A stretch of DNA of 34,708 nt from Thioalkalivibrio sulfidiphilus (lineage in GTDB: Bacteria; Pseudomonadota; Gammaproteobacteria; Ectothiorhodospirales; Ectothiorhodospiraceae), in the NCBI RefSeq assembly GCF_000377945.1, contig NZ_KB898952.1, positions 1 through 34,708 of the forward strand, read 5' to 3'. The notes beneath the pieces were generated by a model that had not been told where the DNA came from, did not search any database, and worked only from the letters and a program-made list of their open reading frames with translations. The position numbers and the translations under genes are program-made. Positions 9,558-18,401 of the stretch are shown here, piece by piece (position 1 is the stretch's first letter; each line of letters begins with the position of its first letter).

Positions 9558-12035
9558 ATGGACACATCCGTTTCCGGCAAGACATCGACCGAACACCTGG
9601 ATCTCGCCGTGGGCGGGATGAGCTGCGCCTCCTGCGTGGGGCGGGTGGAGGACGCCATCCTCAAGGTGCCCGGTGTGGTGGGGGTGAACGTGAATCTCGC
9701 CACCGGCCGGGCCAGCGTGGATCTTAAGGACGGCGATCCCATGGCGGTGGTGGGCGCCGTCGAGGCGGCCGGCTACGAGACCGTGGCCGAGGAGACCACC
9801 CTGCGGGTGGAGGGCATGAGCTGCGCCTCCTGCGTCGGACGGGTGGAACTGGCGCTGAAGGACCTGCCCGGCGTGCTGGAGGCCTCGGTGAACCTGGCCA
9901 CCGAGACGGCCCGGGTGCGTCACCTGCCGGACCTGGCGGATGCACAGGCACTGGTGCGCGCCGTGGCGCAGGCCGGCTACGGCGCCTCCCTGCCCGAGCC
10001 CGGCGTGGACCGGGCCGACCGGGAGCGCGAGGCCCGGGCGGCGGAGATGCGCGGCCTCAGGCGCAGCCTCGCCTGGGCCGCGGCCTTCACCCTGCCGATC
10101 TTCATCCTCGACATGGGCGGGCACCTGATCCCGCCCTTCCACCACGCGGTGCACGGTGCCATCGGCACCCAGAACCTCTACGTGCTGTTCTTCGTGCTGG
10201 CGAGCCTAGTGCAGTTCGGGCCGGGCCTGCGCTTCTACCGCAAGGGCTGGCCGGCGCTCATGCGCGGCGCGCCGGACATGAACTCCCTGGTGATGCTCGG
10301 CACCTCCGCCGCCTACGGCTATTCGGTGGTCGCCACCTTCCTGCCCGGACTGTTGCCGGCTGAGACGGTGCACGTGTACTTCGAGGCCTCCACGGTGATC
10401 ATCACCCTGATCCTGCTGGGCCGTTTCCTGGAGGCCCGCGCCAAGGGGGCCACCTCCGAGGCCATCCGTACCCTCATGGGGCTGCGTCCGCGCACGGCGC
10501 GGGTGCTGCGTGACGGGGAGAGCGTGGAGATCGACGTGGACCAAGTGGCCGTGGGCGACCGGGTGCTGGTGCGCCCGGGCGAGCGCCTGCCCGTGGATGG
10601 CGAGGTGGTCGATGGCGACTCCTGGGTGGACGAGTCCATGATCACCGGCGAACCGGTGCCGGTGCACAAGGACGCCGGCGCGCGCGTGGTGGGCGGTACC
10701 GTAAACGGTCAGGGCAGTCTCACGGTGCGCGCCACCCAGGTGGGCGCCGACACGGTGCTGGCCCAGATCATCCGCATGGTGGAGGCGGCCCAGGGCTCCA
10801 AGCTGCCCATCCAGGCCCTGGTGGATCAGGTGACCCGCTACTTCGTGCCGGTGGTGATCGGCATCGCGCTGCTGACCTTTATCGTCTGGATGCTGTTCGG
10901 CCCCGCACCGGCCCTGACGCTCGCCCTGGTCAATGCGGTGGCGGTGCTGATCATCGCCTGTCCCTGCGCCATGGGTCTGGCCACGCCCACCTCCATCATG
11001 GTGGGCACCGGCAAGGGGGCCGAGATGGGCGTGCTGTTCCGGGGCGGCGATGCGCTTCAGGCCCTGCGGGACACGGACGTGGTGGCCCTGGACAAGACCG
11101 GCACCCTGACCCGGGGGCGTCCGGAGTTGACCGATCTCGTCGTGGCCGAGGGGGCTTCGGAGGATGAGTTGCTGGCGATGGCCGCCGTGCTCGAGCGCCA
11201 TTCGGAACATCCCGTTGCCCAGGCCATCGTGCGTGCTGCCGAGGCGCGTGGCCTGGGACTCGGCGAGGCCAGCGGTTTTCGCGCCGTGGCCGGCATGGGT
11301 GCAACGGGCACTGTGGATGGCAGAGCGGTGCTCGTCGGTGCCGATCGTTACATGAAGGCGCACGGCATCCACATCGAGGCATTTGCCCACAAGGCCAGCG
11401 CCCTGGCCGATGCCGGGCGCACACCGCTTTACCTGGCGGTGGACGGCCAGGCCATGGCGTTGCTCGGGGTGTCGGATCCGGTCAAGCCGGGCGCCAAAGA
11501 CACCGTGGTGCGACTGCGGGCGCTGGGTCTGCAGGTGGCCATGATCACCGGCGACAACCGTCGCACCGCCGAGGCCATCGCCCGGGAACTGGGCATCGAA
11601 CAGGTGGTGGCCGAGGTGCTGCCCGAGGGCAAGGTGGAGGCGGTGAAATCCCTGCAGCAGGGCGGCAGGAAGGTGGCCTTCGTGGGTGACGGCATCAACG
11701 ATGCGCCCGCGCTCGCCCAGGCGCAGGTGGGCATCGCCATCGGCTCGGGCACCGACGTGGCCATGGAGAGCGCCGACGTGGTGCTCATGTCCGACAATCT
11801 CAACAACGTGCCCAACGCCATCGCCCTGTCCCGGGCGACCATCCGCAACATCAAGCAGAACCTGTTCTGGGCCTTCGTCTACAACGCCACCCTGCTGCCG
11901 GTGGCGGCGGGCGTGCTGTATCCCTTCGTCGGCCTGCTGCTGTCGCCGGTGTTCGCCGCCTTCGCCATGGCGTTTTCCAGCGTCAGCGTGCTCACCAACG
12001 CGCTCAGGCTGAAGCGTTTTCGTGCGGTTGTCTGA
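9558..12035 (+). CDS. copA: Copper-exporting P1B-type ATPase CopA
   Basis: An 825-residue inner-membrane ATPase exporting Cu(I) to the periplasm. Two N-terminal heavy-metal domains carry GMSCASC (Cys23/Cys26 and Cys89/Cys92). The membrane part includes the CPC ion-binding motif (Cys468-Pro-Cys470). The catalytic domain has DKTGTLT with phosphorylated Asp512, the SEHP histidine motif, and [10 protein letters not shown]. The length is typical of two-HMA CopA proteins. The ATG at 9558 follows GTGGAG with a suitable spacing. A CueR promoter precedes it and the cueR gene follows 141 bp downstream, so copper-responsive control is very likely. Confidence 0.97.
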   Translation: MDTSVSGKTSTEHLDLAVGGMSCASCVGRVEDAILKVPGVVGVNVNLATGRASVDLKDGDPMAVVGAVEAAGYETVAEETTLRVEGMSCASCVGRVELALKDLPGVLEASVNLATETARVRHLPDLADAQALVRAVAQAGYGASLPEPGVDRADREREARAAEMRGLRRSLAWAAAFTLPIFILDMGGHLIPPFHHAVHGAIGTQNLYVLFFVLASLVQFGPGLRFYRKGWPALMRGAPDMNSLVMLGTSAAYGYSVVATFLPGLLPAETVHVYFEASTVIITLILLGRFLEARAKGATSEAIRTLMGLRPRTARVLRDGESVEIDVDQVAVGDRVLVRPGERLPVDGEVVDGDSWVDESMITGEPVPVHKDAGARVVGGTVNGQGSLTVRATQVGADTVLAQIIRMVEAAQGSKLPIQALVDQVTRYFVPVVIGIALLTFIVWMLFGPAPALTLALVNAVAVLIIACPCAMGLATPTSIMVGTGKGAEMGVLFRGGDALQALRDTDVVALDKTGTLTRGRPELTDLVVAEGASEDELLAMAAVLERHSEHPVAQAIVRAAEARGLGLGEASGFRAVAGMGATGTVDGRAVLVGADRYMKAHGIHIEAFAHKASALADAGRTPLYLAVDGQAMALLGVSDPVKPGAKDTVVRLRALGLQVAMITGDNRRTAEAIARELGIEQVVAEVLPEGKVEAVKSLQQGGRKVAFVGDGINDAPALAQAQVGIAIGSGTDVAMESADVVLMSDNLNNVPNAIALSRATIRNIKQNLFWAFVYNATLLPVAAGVLYPFVGLLLSPVFAAFAMAFSSVSVLTNALRLKRFRAVV

Positions 12036-12045
12036 TGGAAGGTCA

Positions 12046-12148
12046 AAGGCCTTCAACGCAGAGGCGCAAAGGCGCAAAGGACGCGAAGAAGATCTTTTGA
12101 TAAAAAATCTTTGCGACCCTCTGCGTCTTTGCGCCTTTGCGTCGAAGT
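12046..12148. repeat. Octamer palindrome, ACGCAAAG family, copy 3
   Basis: It starts about ten bases after the copA stop codon. The arm CTTCAACGCAGAGGCGCAAAG (here at 12051-12071) pairs, with two mismatches, with the segment ending at 12146. GGCGCAAA units repeat every 8 nt, and the AGATCTT core lies between the arms. It fills most of the copA-cueR gap. Confidence 0.8.
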
Positions 12149-12176
12149 TTTTTCGTCTGATCCCGAAGGAGTATCC

Positions 12177-12575
12177 ATGAACATCGGTGAAGCGGCCAGC
12201 GCATCCGGGGTGTCGGCGAAGATGATCCGCTACTACGAGCAGATCGGGCTGTTGCCCGAGGCGAGGCGCGGTGCCAACGGTTACCGGCACTACGCCGACA
12301 CGGATGTGCACATGCTGCGCTTCATCCGCCGTGCCCGGGACCTGGGCTTCTCCCTGGAACAGGTGGAGCAGCTGGTGGCCCTGTGGCGGGACCAGCACCG
12401 GGCCAGCGCGGAGGTGAGGGCCATTGCCCAGGCACACCTGCGCGAACTGGAGGAGAAGATCGCTGACCTGGAATCCATGCGCCGCACCCTGCAGCACCTG
12501 ATCCAAGAATGCCAGGGCGATCAGCGGGCATCCTGCCCGATCCTCGATGACCTGGCGGGGGCATCCGGCAGGTAG
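12177..12575 (+). CDS. cueR: Copper-responsive MerR-family regulator CueR
   Basis: A 132-residue MerR-family activator. The N-terminal HTH reads MNIGEAASASGVSAKMIRYY, followed by the wing and a long dimerisation helix (about residues 75-108). The metal-binding loop near the C-terminus is C-QGDQRAS-C followed by PILDDLAG, the two-cysteine Cu(I) site characteristic of CueR. The ATG at 12177 has GAAGGAG just before it; an upstream in-frame ATG at 12111 would only translate the repeat. The protein should bind the 19-bp-spacer promoter at 9492 and switch on copA when Cu(I) is present. Confidence 0.95.
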   Translation: MNIGEAASASGVSAKMIRYYEQIGLLPEARRGANGYRHYADTDVHMLRFIRRARDLGFSLEQVEQLVALWRDQHRASAEVRAIAQAHLRELEEKIADLESMRRTLQHLIQECQGDQRASCPILDDLAGASGR

Positions 12576-12587
12576 GTCAACGGCCTT

Positions 12588-12670
12588 TCTCTCACGGAGA
12601 CACGGGGCCACGGGGAATGCACTTCACATAATCTTGTCTTCCCTCAGTGGCTCCGTGTCTCCGTGAGAGG
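12588..12670. repeat. Octamer palindrome, CACGGAGA family, copy 1
   Basis: It begins 12 bases after the cueR stop. CTCTCACGGAGACACGG at the left is mirrored by CCGTGTCTCCGTGAGAG at the right; inside, CACGGAGA, CACGGGGC, CACGGGGA run in 8-nt register. Other copies lie at 18308-18386 and 34311-34403. Confidence 0.8.
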
Positions 12671-12800
12671 ACGGGACTTGGTCATTTGAGGATGAGTTGC
12701 CTGGCTTGGCGCTGTGTTGAGAGGGTCGTGCCAGGCACCCAAGGAACCTGCAACTTCGCCTGTTAGAATTACGGGTCGATCCGCTGCCTGCCCGACCCGC

Positions 12801-13490
12801 ATGCGTCCCTTCCTGTTTGCTCTGCTGATCTCCGTCCTGGTGCATCTGTTGCTCCTGTGGGGCGACTGGGCATCTCCTGTGCTGCAGCGGGATGCCTATC
12901 GGGAGGCTTCGCGAACCCTCGATGTGGCACTGGCGCCCCGGGACGACGCGGAGGCTTCCCCAGAAGCAATTGATACTGCCGAACCCGAACCCGAACCCGA
13001 ACCCGAACCTGAGCCCGAACCTGAGCCTGAGCCGGAACCTGCCGTAGCGCCGGAGCCACAACCGCAACCTGCGCCGGCAACACCGGCGGCGCCCGTTCCA
13101 CGGGAATCGCCCCCCGACGATCAGCGCCAGCGCCCGAAGGCAGTGATGCCGCTGGTGGAACCTGCGACACCGCAGGACGCGCCGTCAGAGACGCTGGACG
13201 CCACCGTCATGGCCGATTACCAGGACCGACTGCGCGCGGCCATCGATCGTGAGAAGCGCTACCCCAGGCTGGCGGTTCGACAGCAACTGCAAGGCATCGC
13301 CCTGGTGGGCTTCAGGGTCCTGGGTGATGGCCGCATCGAAGCGATTCGTCTGATCGAATCCTCGGGGCACAACCTGCTGGACGAGGCGGCGCTCGCGGCG
13401 GTGCGTCAGGTGGGGCGTGCGGAAGCTCTGCCGGCGGGGGCGGGGCCGTTTCGGGATTTCGAGATCGCTTTGGAGTTCAAGCTCTTTTGA
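12801..13490 (+). CDS. TonB-like energy transducer with (Glu-Pro)10 spacer
   Basis: A 229-residue protein with one N-terminal membrane anchor (about residues 4-20), a periplasm-spanning Pro-rich region that includes ten consecutive Glu-Pro pairs (residues 61-80), and a C-terminal TonB domain (about 140-229, with YPRLAVRQQLQGIALVGFRV and AALAAVRQV). TonB proteins pass inner-membrane proton-motive force to outer-membrane receptors. No exbB, exbD or receptor gene is adjacent, and the N-terminus lacks the SHLS-type motif of canonical TonB, so the partner is uncertain. The DNA of the EP tract is a 6-nt tandem repeat. The ATG at 12801 is preferred over ORF extension upstream because the membrane anchor starts there. 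Confidence 0.82.
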   Translation: MRPFLFALLISVLVHLLLLWGDWASPVLQRDAYREASRTLDVALAPRDDAEASPEAIDTAEPEPEPEPEPEPEPEPEPEPAVAPEPQPQPAPATPAAPVPRESPPDDQRQRPKAVMPLVEPATPQDAPSETLDATVMADYQDRLRAAIDREKRYPRLAVRQQLQGIALVGFRVLGDGRIEAIRLIESSGHNLLDEAALAAVRQVGRAEALPAGAGPFRDFEIALEFKLF

Positions 13491-13597
13491 AGTACGAAGT
13501 GAGAATTGGGAAGTGGGAATTAAAGACCTTCACTTCGCACTTCCAAATTCTCACTTCGTACTTGATCCCTACTTCCCAATTCTCGCTTCGTACTTCA
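13489..13597. repeat. GAAGTAC heptamer palindrome between convergent genes
   Basis: Starting inside the TGA of the TonB-like gene, GAAGTAC, GAAGTGA, GAATTGG, GAAGTGG, GAATTAA run in 7-nt register. Inverted units CACTTCG, CACTTCC, AAATTCT, CACTTCG follow, and then a second inverted block TACTTCC, CAATTCT, CGCTTCG, TACTTCA. Read on the other strand, this last block begins about 11 nt after the stop of the convergent Na/Pi cotransporter gene. Each of the two gene ends thus has its own purine-rich array. Confidence 0.8.
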
Positions 13598-13607
13598 GTT
13601 CCCCCTA

Positions 13608-15287
13608 TTACGGTGGCGGGGCCGTCGCGGGTTCCTGATCCGGCTTCGTCTGCCCCACCTGTGATTCCAGGTGATCCCCGTAGCGCCGTGCCTTGTCCGC
13701 CTGGGTCACCAGCCGTCGGGCCATGCTGATGATGCGCAGCTGGCGTTCCATCTCGGGGATGGGGATGTTGCCTGAGGTGCCTTCCCGCAGCAGGGCCTGC
13801 TTGAGCCGGGCGTATTCGCTTTCGACCTGGGCCACGGCCTCGGCGGCATCGCCACGTTGCGGGTCGTCCGGCTCAAGGCGCGCAAGGTCCAGGGCGCGCA
13901 CGGCGAGGTTCTGCCACTGGCGGCGCTGTTCAGTGATCGCGGGAAGGTCGTGACGTTCCCGGAGCCTGCGCAGGGCGGCGATGTCGTGGGCTAGCGTCGC
14001 CACGTCCCGGTGATAGCGGGCCACGCGCAGCGCCTCGGTGACGCCATCGGCGATCTTTTCCGGCAGGTGCCCCCGGGACACCTTGGCCGCGAAATCGCCG
14101 ATGGCCGTCAGCAGGCGTTCCACCACCGATCGCTGGGCCTCCAGGGCGTCCGCGCTGGAAGGTTGGTCGGACAGGGCATCACGGGCCATGCGATAGCTCA
14201 TGTCGCCCAGGCGATCGATCTCGAGGATCAGGGCCTGCAGACCGAGGTCCGGTACCCCGGCACTGCTGTCGTCCAGATAGCGGGGGCGTGCAGCATCTTC
14301 CTCGGCAGAGCGGAACCGACCCTGCAGCCAGCGGATCATGGGCGGCGCGACGGGGATCATCAGGGCCACGCCCAGCAGGTTGAAGCCGGTGTGGAACAGG
14401 GCCAGCAGCATGGCGGGCGCGGGGGCCTCGCCGGTGCTGCCCCAGACCCAGGCGATGAAGGCCAGGAACCAGGGCAGGATGAGCAGTGCCACGAGGGCGG
14501 TAAGGCCGTTGAAGATCACGTGGGCGGCGGCCACGCGCTTGGCATTGGCGGTGGCGCCGATCACCACCAGCATGGCCTTGACCGTGGTGCCCAGGTTCGC
14601 GCCGATCACCGCGGCGGCGGAGGCCTCCAGGGGCACGGCGCCGCTCATGGCGGCGGTGAGCGCCATGGCCATGGAGGCGGAGGAGCTCTGCATCAGTACC
14701 GTGAGCAGGGCACCGATACCCACCATGATGATGAGACCGAGGAAACCGGGGCGGGCCAGTGCGCCCAGGTCCACGGCGGCGCTCAGGCCCATGAAGGCGT
14801 TCTTCAGCACGTCGATGCCCAGGAACAGCAGGCCGAAGCCGGCCAGTGCCATGCCCAGGTGTTTGATGCGCGTGCTGCGGGCGAACAGGTAGATCAGGGC
14901 GCCGATGCCAATGGCGGGTAGAGAGAAGGCCTCGATGCGGATGTTGAAGCCGAGCAGGGCCACCAGCCAGCCGGTCATGGTGGTGCCCACGTTGGAGCCG
15001 AAGATGACCCACACCGCCTGGCCCAGGGTGAGCAGGCCGGCGTTGGCGAAACCGATGGTGGCCACGGTCACGGCACTGGAGGACTGCACCAGGGCGGTGA
15101 CCCCCATGCCCGAGGCCAGCGCCCGGGTGCGGGTGCGGGTCCAGGTGCCGAGGATGTGCTGCAGGGCCTTGCCGCCGGCCAGCTTCAGGCCGTCGGTCAT
15201 GAGCGTCATGCCGAGCAGGAACAGGCCCAGGCCGCCGAGGAATCCGGCGACCAGGGTGTAGACGGCGATGTCGGGGGTCTCGGTCAT
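13608..15287 (-). CDS. Na/Pi cotransporter family protein with PhoU-like domain
   Basis: A 559-residue membrane protein of the type II Na/phosphate cotransporter family (NptA/YjbB-like). The N-terminal part has about 8-9 hydrophobic segments and two copies of the QSSSA signature (ALVQSSSAVTVA and VLMQSSSASMAM), each associated with a GSNVGTT or GANLGTT motif. The C-terminal third (about residue 340 on) is helical and PhoU-like. It may export or import phosphate with sodium. The ATG at 15287 gives MTETPDIAVY; a TTG at 15323 would add 12 residues encoded by a GCGC-rich palindrome and is less likely. It converges on the TonB-like gene and lies downstream of the MCP gene on the same strand. Confidence 0.88.
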   Translation of the reverse strand: MTETPDIAVYTLVAGFLGGLGLFLLGMTLMTDGLKLAGGKALQHILGTWTRTRTRALASGMGVTALVQSSSAVTVATIGFANAGLLTLGQAVWVIFGSNVGTTMTGWLVALLGFNIRIEAFSLPAIGIGALIYLFARSTRIKHLGMALAGFGLLFLGIDVLKNAFMGLSAAVDLGALARPGFLGLIIMVGIGALLTVLMQSSSASMAMALTAAMSGAVPLEASAAAVIGANLGTTVKAMLVVIGATANAKRVAAAHVIFNGLTALVALLILPWFLAFIAWVWGSTGEAPAPAMLLALFHTGFNLLGVALMIPVAPPMIRWLQGRFRSAEEDAARPRYLDDSSAGVPDLGLQALILEIDRLGDMSYRMARDALSDQPSSADALEAQRSVVERLLTAIGDFAAKVSRGHLPEKIADGVTEALRVARYHRDVATLAHDIAALRRLRERHDLPAITEQRRQWQNLAVRALDLARLEPDDPQRGDAAEAVAQVESEYARLKQALLREGTSGNIPIPEMERQLRIISMARRLVTQADKARRYGDHLESQVGQTKPDQEPATAPPP

Positions 15288-15346
15288 GGGCACGAAGGCG
15301 GCGCGCGCGAGTATCGCGCGCAATCACCTTCAGTGTAACGCGGAAG

Positions 15347-15453
15347 GAAGTACGAAGTGGGAATTGGGAAGTGCGAAGTGAAGGCCTTTCAATGCCTACT
15401 TCCCAATTCCCACTTCCAACTTCATTCGCACTTCCCAATTCCCACTTCGAACT
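15347..15453. repeat. GAAGTTC heptamer palindrome after the MCP gene
   Basis: On the coding strand of the MCP gene the stop TGA runs straight into GAAGTTC, GAAGTGG, GAATTGG, GAAGTGC, then GAAGTTG, GAAGTGG, GAATTGG, GAAGTAG, and finally an inverted copy ending with CACTTCGTACTTC. It is the same family as 13489-13597 and again begins at the stop codon. Confidence 0.8.
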
Positions 15454-16641
15454 TCAATGGAGTTTGAACCGCCCCACGATCTCCCGGAGCTGGCCGGCCA
15501 CCTCATTGAGTTCGCCAGTGGATTCCTGGGCCTGGTGCATGGACTGCACGCCGCGCTCGGCGGCGTCGTTGATCTGGATGATGTTGCGGTTGATGTCCTC
15601 GGCCACGGCGGTCTGCTGTTCAGCGGCGGTGGCGATCTGGATGTTCATCTGCTCAATGGACTTGATGGCGCCGGCGATCTCGCCCAGGGCCATGGCGGAT
15701 TCCTCCACCTTCTCCTCGCTCTCGGCGGCCTTGGCATTGGCCTGGCCCATGACGTCCACGGCGGCCTTCACCTGGTCGTTGAGGCGGGAGAGCATGTCCT
15801 GGATCTCCCGGGCGGAGTCCTGGGTGCGCCGGGCCAGGTTGCGCACCTCGTCGGCCACCACGGCAAAGCCGCGGCCCTGTTCGCCGGCGCGGGCCGCCTC
15901 GATGGCGGCGTTCAGCGCCAGCAGGTTGGTCTGTTCGCTGATGCCCTGGATCACGTCCAGCACCGAGCGGATGCGGTCGTTCTCCGCGCGCACCTTGTCG
16001 ATGACCCCCACGGCCCGCTGGATGCCGGCGTTGAGGTTGCCGATGGCCCCCAGGGCCTCGGTGGCGGTCAGCGCGCCGTTCTGGGCCTCGCCGGCGGCGG
16101 TGGAGGCCGCCTCGGCGGCGCCCTGGGTGTTGGCGGCCACCTCGCGCACCGTGGCCGCCATTTGGTTCATGGCCGTGGCGACCAGGGTGGTGGCGTCACG
16201 CTGATGGCCCTGATCGCGGCCGGTCTCGCCGATGATGCTCACCAACCGGTTGGCGGAGCCGGCCAGCTGCTCGCTGTTGGCGCTGATCAGGCGGATCATG
16301 CCGCGCAGGTTTTCGGCCATGCGGTTGAAGCTGTCGATCAGCTCGCCGATCAGGTCATGGCTCTGCATGGTGCAGTTCAGGGAGATGTCGTTCTCGCTGA
16401 TGGCGTGGGTCACCTCAGCGATGCGCCGCAGGCGCGCCAGGAGGATCACCCGGACCAGCAGGTAGTTGACCCCGCCCATGACCAGACCGGCCGCGATGCA
16501 GGACGCGACGAACAGTCCGTACATGCCCGGCTTCCACTCCACGAACAGGCCCGCGAAGAACGGGAACAGCAAGCCCATGGCCAGGCCGAAGCCGAGAAAA
16601 GCCAGGAGCAGGTTGCGCAGGATGCTGGGTTTGCGAAACAT
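15454..16641 (-). CDS. Methyl-accepting chemotaxis protein
   Basis: A 395-residue chemoreceptor-type protein. Two membrane segments (about residues 11-33 and 41-64) are separated by only about seven residues, so there is essentially no periplasmic sensor domain. A HAMP-like region follows (about 65-118), then a long coiled-coil signalling domain with the highly conserved hairpin tip [20 protein letters not shown] (from residue 236) and [15 protein letters not shown]. The tip binds CheA/CheW. Without a ligand domain it may sense the membrane or cytoplasm, or respond to an interacting protein. No che genes are nearby. Its stop codon overlaps the heptamer repeat. Confidence 0.93.
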   Translation of the reverse strand: MFRKPSILRNLLLAFLGFGLAMGLLFPFFAGLFVEWKPGMYGLFVASCIAAGLVMGGVNYLLVRVILLARLRRIAEVTHAISENDISLNCTMQSHDLIGELIDSFNRMAENLRGMIRLISANSEQLAGSANRLVSIIGETGRDQGHQRDATTLVATAMNQMAATVREVAANTQGAAEAASTAAGEAQNGALTATEALGAIGNLNAGIQRAVGVIDKVRAENDRIRSVLDVIQGISEQTNLLALNAAIEAARAGEQGRGFAVVADEVRNLARRTQDSAREIQDMLSRLNDQVKAAVDVMGQANAKAAESEEKVEESAMALGEIAGAIKSIEQMNIQIATAAEQQTAVAEDINRNIIQINDAAERGVQSMHQAQESTGELNEVAGQLREIVGRFKLH

Positions 16642-16736
16642 GGGCGGACGCCCCTCCTAAAGGTGCTGATTATTGGTGTTTTGCGTTCTTTTCTTTGGTT
16701 ATCGGCTTGTGTGGCCGATTCTTAAGGTGGGGATGA

Positions 16737-16828
16737 TTCAGAATTCAAAATTCAAAATTCAAGATTCAAAGGGAACCCCGTCATCTTTGAATTTTGAATC
16801 TTGAATCTTGAATCTTGAATCTTGAATT
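16737..16828. repeat. RATTCAA heptamer palindrome
   Basis: On the minus strand, three bases after the TAG of the beta-CASP gene, AATTCAA is followed by four GATTCAA units and another AATTCAA, all 7 nt long. After a GC-rich gap (about 16770-16780) an inverted set of the same units (TTCAAAA/TTCAAGA on the plus strand) reaches back to 16737. Confidence 0.85.
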
Positions 16829-16831
16829 GCC

Positions 16832-18232
16832 CTAAATCTCCACGCTGTCCCCGTGCCCGGGGATGCTGGCCTCGATGCCGTGCTGCCGTTTCAGGGCCTC
16901 GGCCAGGGCCTGCTGTGCCTCGGGCTCGCCGTGCACCAGGTGGAAGACGGGCCGGTCCCGGAAGGCGCTGGCCCAGTCCAGCAACTGGGCCTGGCCGGCA
17001 TGGGCGGAGAAGCCGCCCAGGGTGTGGATCCTGGCCTTCACCGCCACCTCGGAGCCCAGCAGCTTCACCTTCTCCGCGCCATCCACCAGCCGCCGCCCAA
17101 GGGTGCCCGCAGCCTGAAAGCCCACGATGATGACATGGGCGTCCTGGCGCCAGAGGTTGTATTTCAGGTGATGGCGGATGCGTCCGCCGTTGCACATGCC
17201 GGAGCCGGCAATGATGATGGCGCCGCCGTGGATGCGGTTGATGGCCATGGAGTCCTCCACGCTGCGGGAGAACTGCAGCGGTGGCAGGGCCTCGGAAAAT
17301 TCGCCGTTTCCGTTCTGCTCCAGTCTCTCAAGGTCCTTGGGGTCCAGGGCCTTGCGCCGGCGGGCGTAGAGTTCGGTGACTTCGATGGCCATGGGGCTGT
17401 CCAGGAACACCCTCTGGTGTTTCAGGCGCCCGGCCTGGTAGAGCATGCTCAGGTGGTAGAGCACCTCCTGGGTGCGTCCCACCGCGAAGGCGGGGATCAG
17501 TACGTTGCCGCCGTCGGCATGGGCCTGTTCCAGGATCCCGGCCAGTTCCTCGATGGTGTCTTCCATGGGCCGGTGGTTGCGATTCCCGTAGGTGCTCTCC
17601 ATGAGCACCCGATCGGCGTGTTCCAGCCGCGACGGATCGTGCATCAGCACCGAGTCCGGATTGCCCAGGTCGCCGGAGAACACCAGGCGCCGTTCGCGCC
17701 CGCCGGATGGCACGGTCAGCTCCACGATGGCGGAACCCAGGATGTGGCCGGCGTCGTGGTACATGAGGCCGACGCCGCCCTTGATCTGCTCCAGGCGCCT
17801 GTAGGGGATCGCCTCGCAGAGGTCCAGGGCCCGTTCCACGTCCTCGTCTTCGTAGATGGGGTCCAGCAGGCGCTTGTCGGCGCGCCGGCGCCACTTGTTC
17901 TCCCACTCGATGTCCTTGCCCATGACCACGGCGGCGTCCCGCCACATGATCTTCAGCAGGTCCAGGGTGCCGGGGGTGCAGTAGATGGGACCCCGGTAGC
18001 CGTCGCGCACCAGCTTGGGCACCAGGCCCGAGTGGTCCAGGTGGCCGTGGGAGAGGATGACTGCGTCGACCCGGCGGGCCAGCTTCACTAGGGAGGCCTG
18101 GTTGGCACGGTCAGCCTGTGCGCCGCCCTGGTGCAGTCCGCATTCCAGCAGCAGGGTGGCCCTGTCGGTCTCGATGAGATAGCGCGAACCGGTGACTTCG
18201 CCGACGGCGCCGAGAAAGGTGAGTTTAGCCAT
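16832..18232 (-). CDS. Metallo-beta-lactamase fold, beta-CASP RNA nuclease-like protein
   Basis: A 466-residue protein of the beta-CASP branch (COG1236, Ysh1/CPSF-73-like). The zinc motif SHGHLDHSG places His62, His64, Asp66 and His67; further ligands lie in HDAGHILGSA. The beta-CASP insertion contains PAFAVGRTQEVLYHL, and the C-terminal part GSGMCNGGRIRHHL and GGFSAHAGQ. The family acts as RNA endo- or exonuclease in the cytoplasm; this bacterial branch is poorly characterised. The ATG at 18232 starts with MAKLTFLGAVGEVTGS, as in relatives. It is preceded by a CACGGAGA palindrome and followed by the RATTCAA repeat. Confidence 0.9.
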   Translation of the reverse strand: MAKLTFLGAVGEVTGSRYLIETDRATLLLECGLHQGGAQADRANQASLVKLARRVDAVILSHGHLDHSGLVPKLVRDGYRGPIYCTPGTLDLLKIMWRDAAVVMGKDIEWENKWRRRADKRLLDPIYEDEDVERALDLCEAIPYRRLEQIKGGVGLMYHDAGHILGSAIVELTVPSGGRERRLVFSGDLGNPDSVLMHDPSRLEHADRVLMESTYGNRNHRPMEDTIEELAGILEQAHADGGNVLIPAFAVGRTQEVLYHLSMLYQAGRLKHQRVFLDSPMAIEVTELYARRRKALDPKDLERLEQNGNGEFSEALPPLQFSRSVEDSMAINRIHGGAIIIAGSGMCNGGRIRHHLKYNLWRQDAHVIIVGFQAAGTLGRRLVDGAEKVKLLGSEVAVKARIHTLGGFSAHAGQAQLLDWASAFRDRPVFHLVHGEPEAQQALAEALKRQHGIEASIPGHGDSVEI

Positions 18233-18307
18233 GGGTGCAGTCTAGCGTTTTTCGTTGTTGATGGCTTCGAGGTGGGGCGTGGATGCAAGATCTGAAAGAA
18301 CGTTTGT

Positions 18308-18386
18308 TCTCACGGAGACACGGAGCCACGGGGAAGGTTTTTTAACGTAAATCGATTTCCCTGTGGCTCCGTGTCTCCGTGAGAGG
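18308..18386. repeat. Octamer palindrome, CACGGAGA family, copy 2
   Basis: TCTCACGGAGACACGGAGCCAC at the left (from 18308) pairs almost perfectly with the right arm ending GTGAGAGG at 18386. The segment lies 15 bases after the tamB stop codon on the minus strand and before the beta-CASP gene. Confidence 0.85.
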
Positions 18387-18401
18387 ACGGGGTTGATAGC
18401 C

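Noticed and set aside
10206-12611. Long open frame on the minus strand opposite copA and cueR (801 codons)
   Set aside because: It covers two well-identified genes and a repeat, and its translation is low-complexity (His, Gly, Arg, Gln). It is an effect of high GC content.
15288-15323. Extended TTG start for the Na/Pi cotransporter
   Set aside because: The extra 12 codons fall in a GCGCGC palindrome and add no family-like sequence, though a GAAGGTGA before the TTG leaves some doubt.
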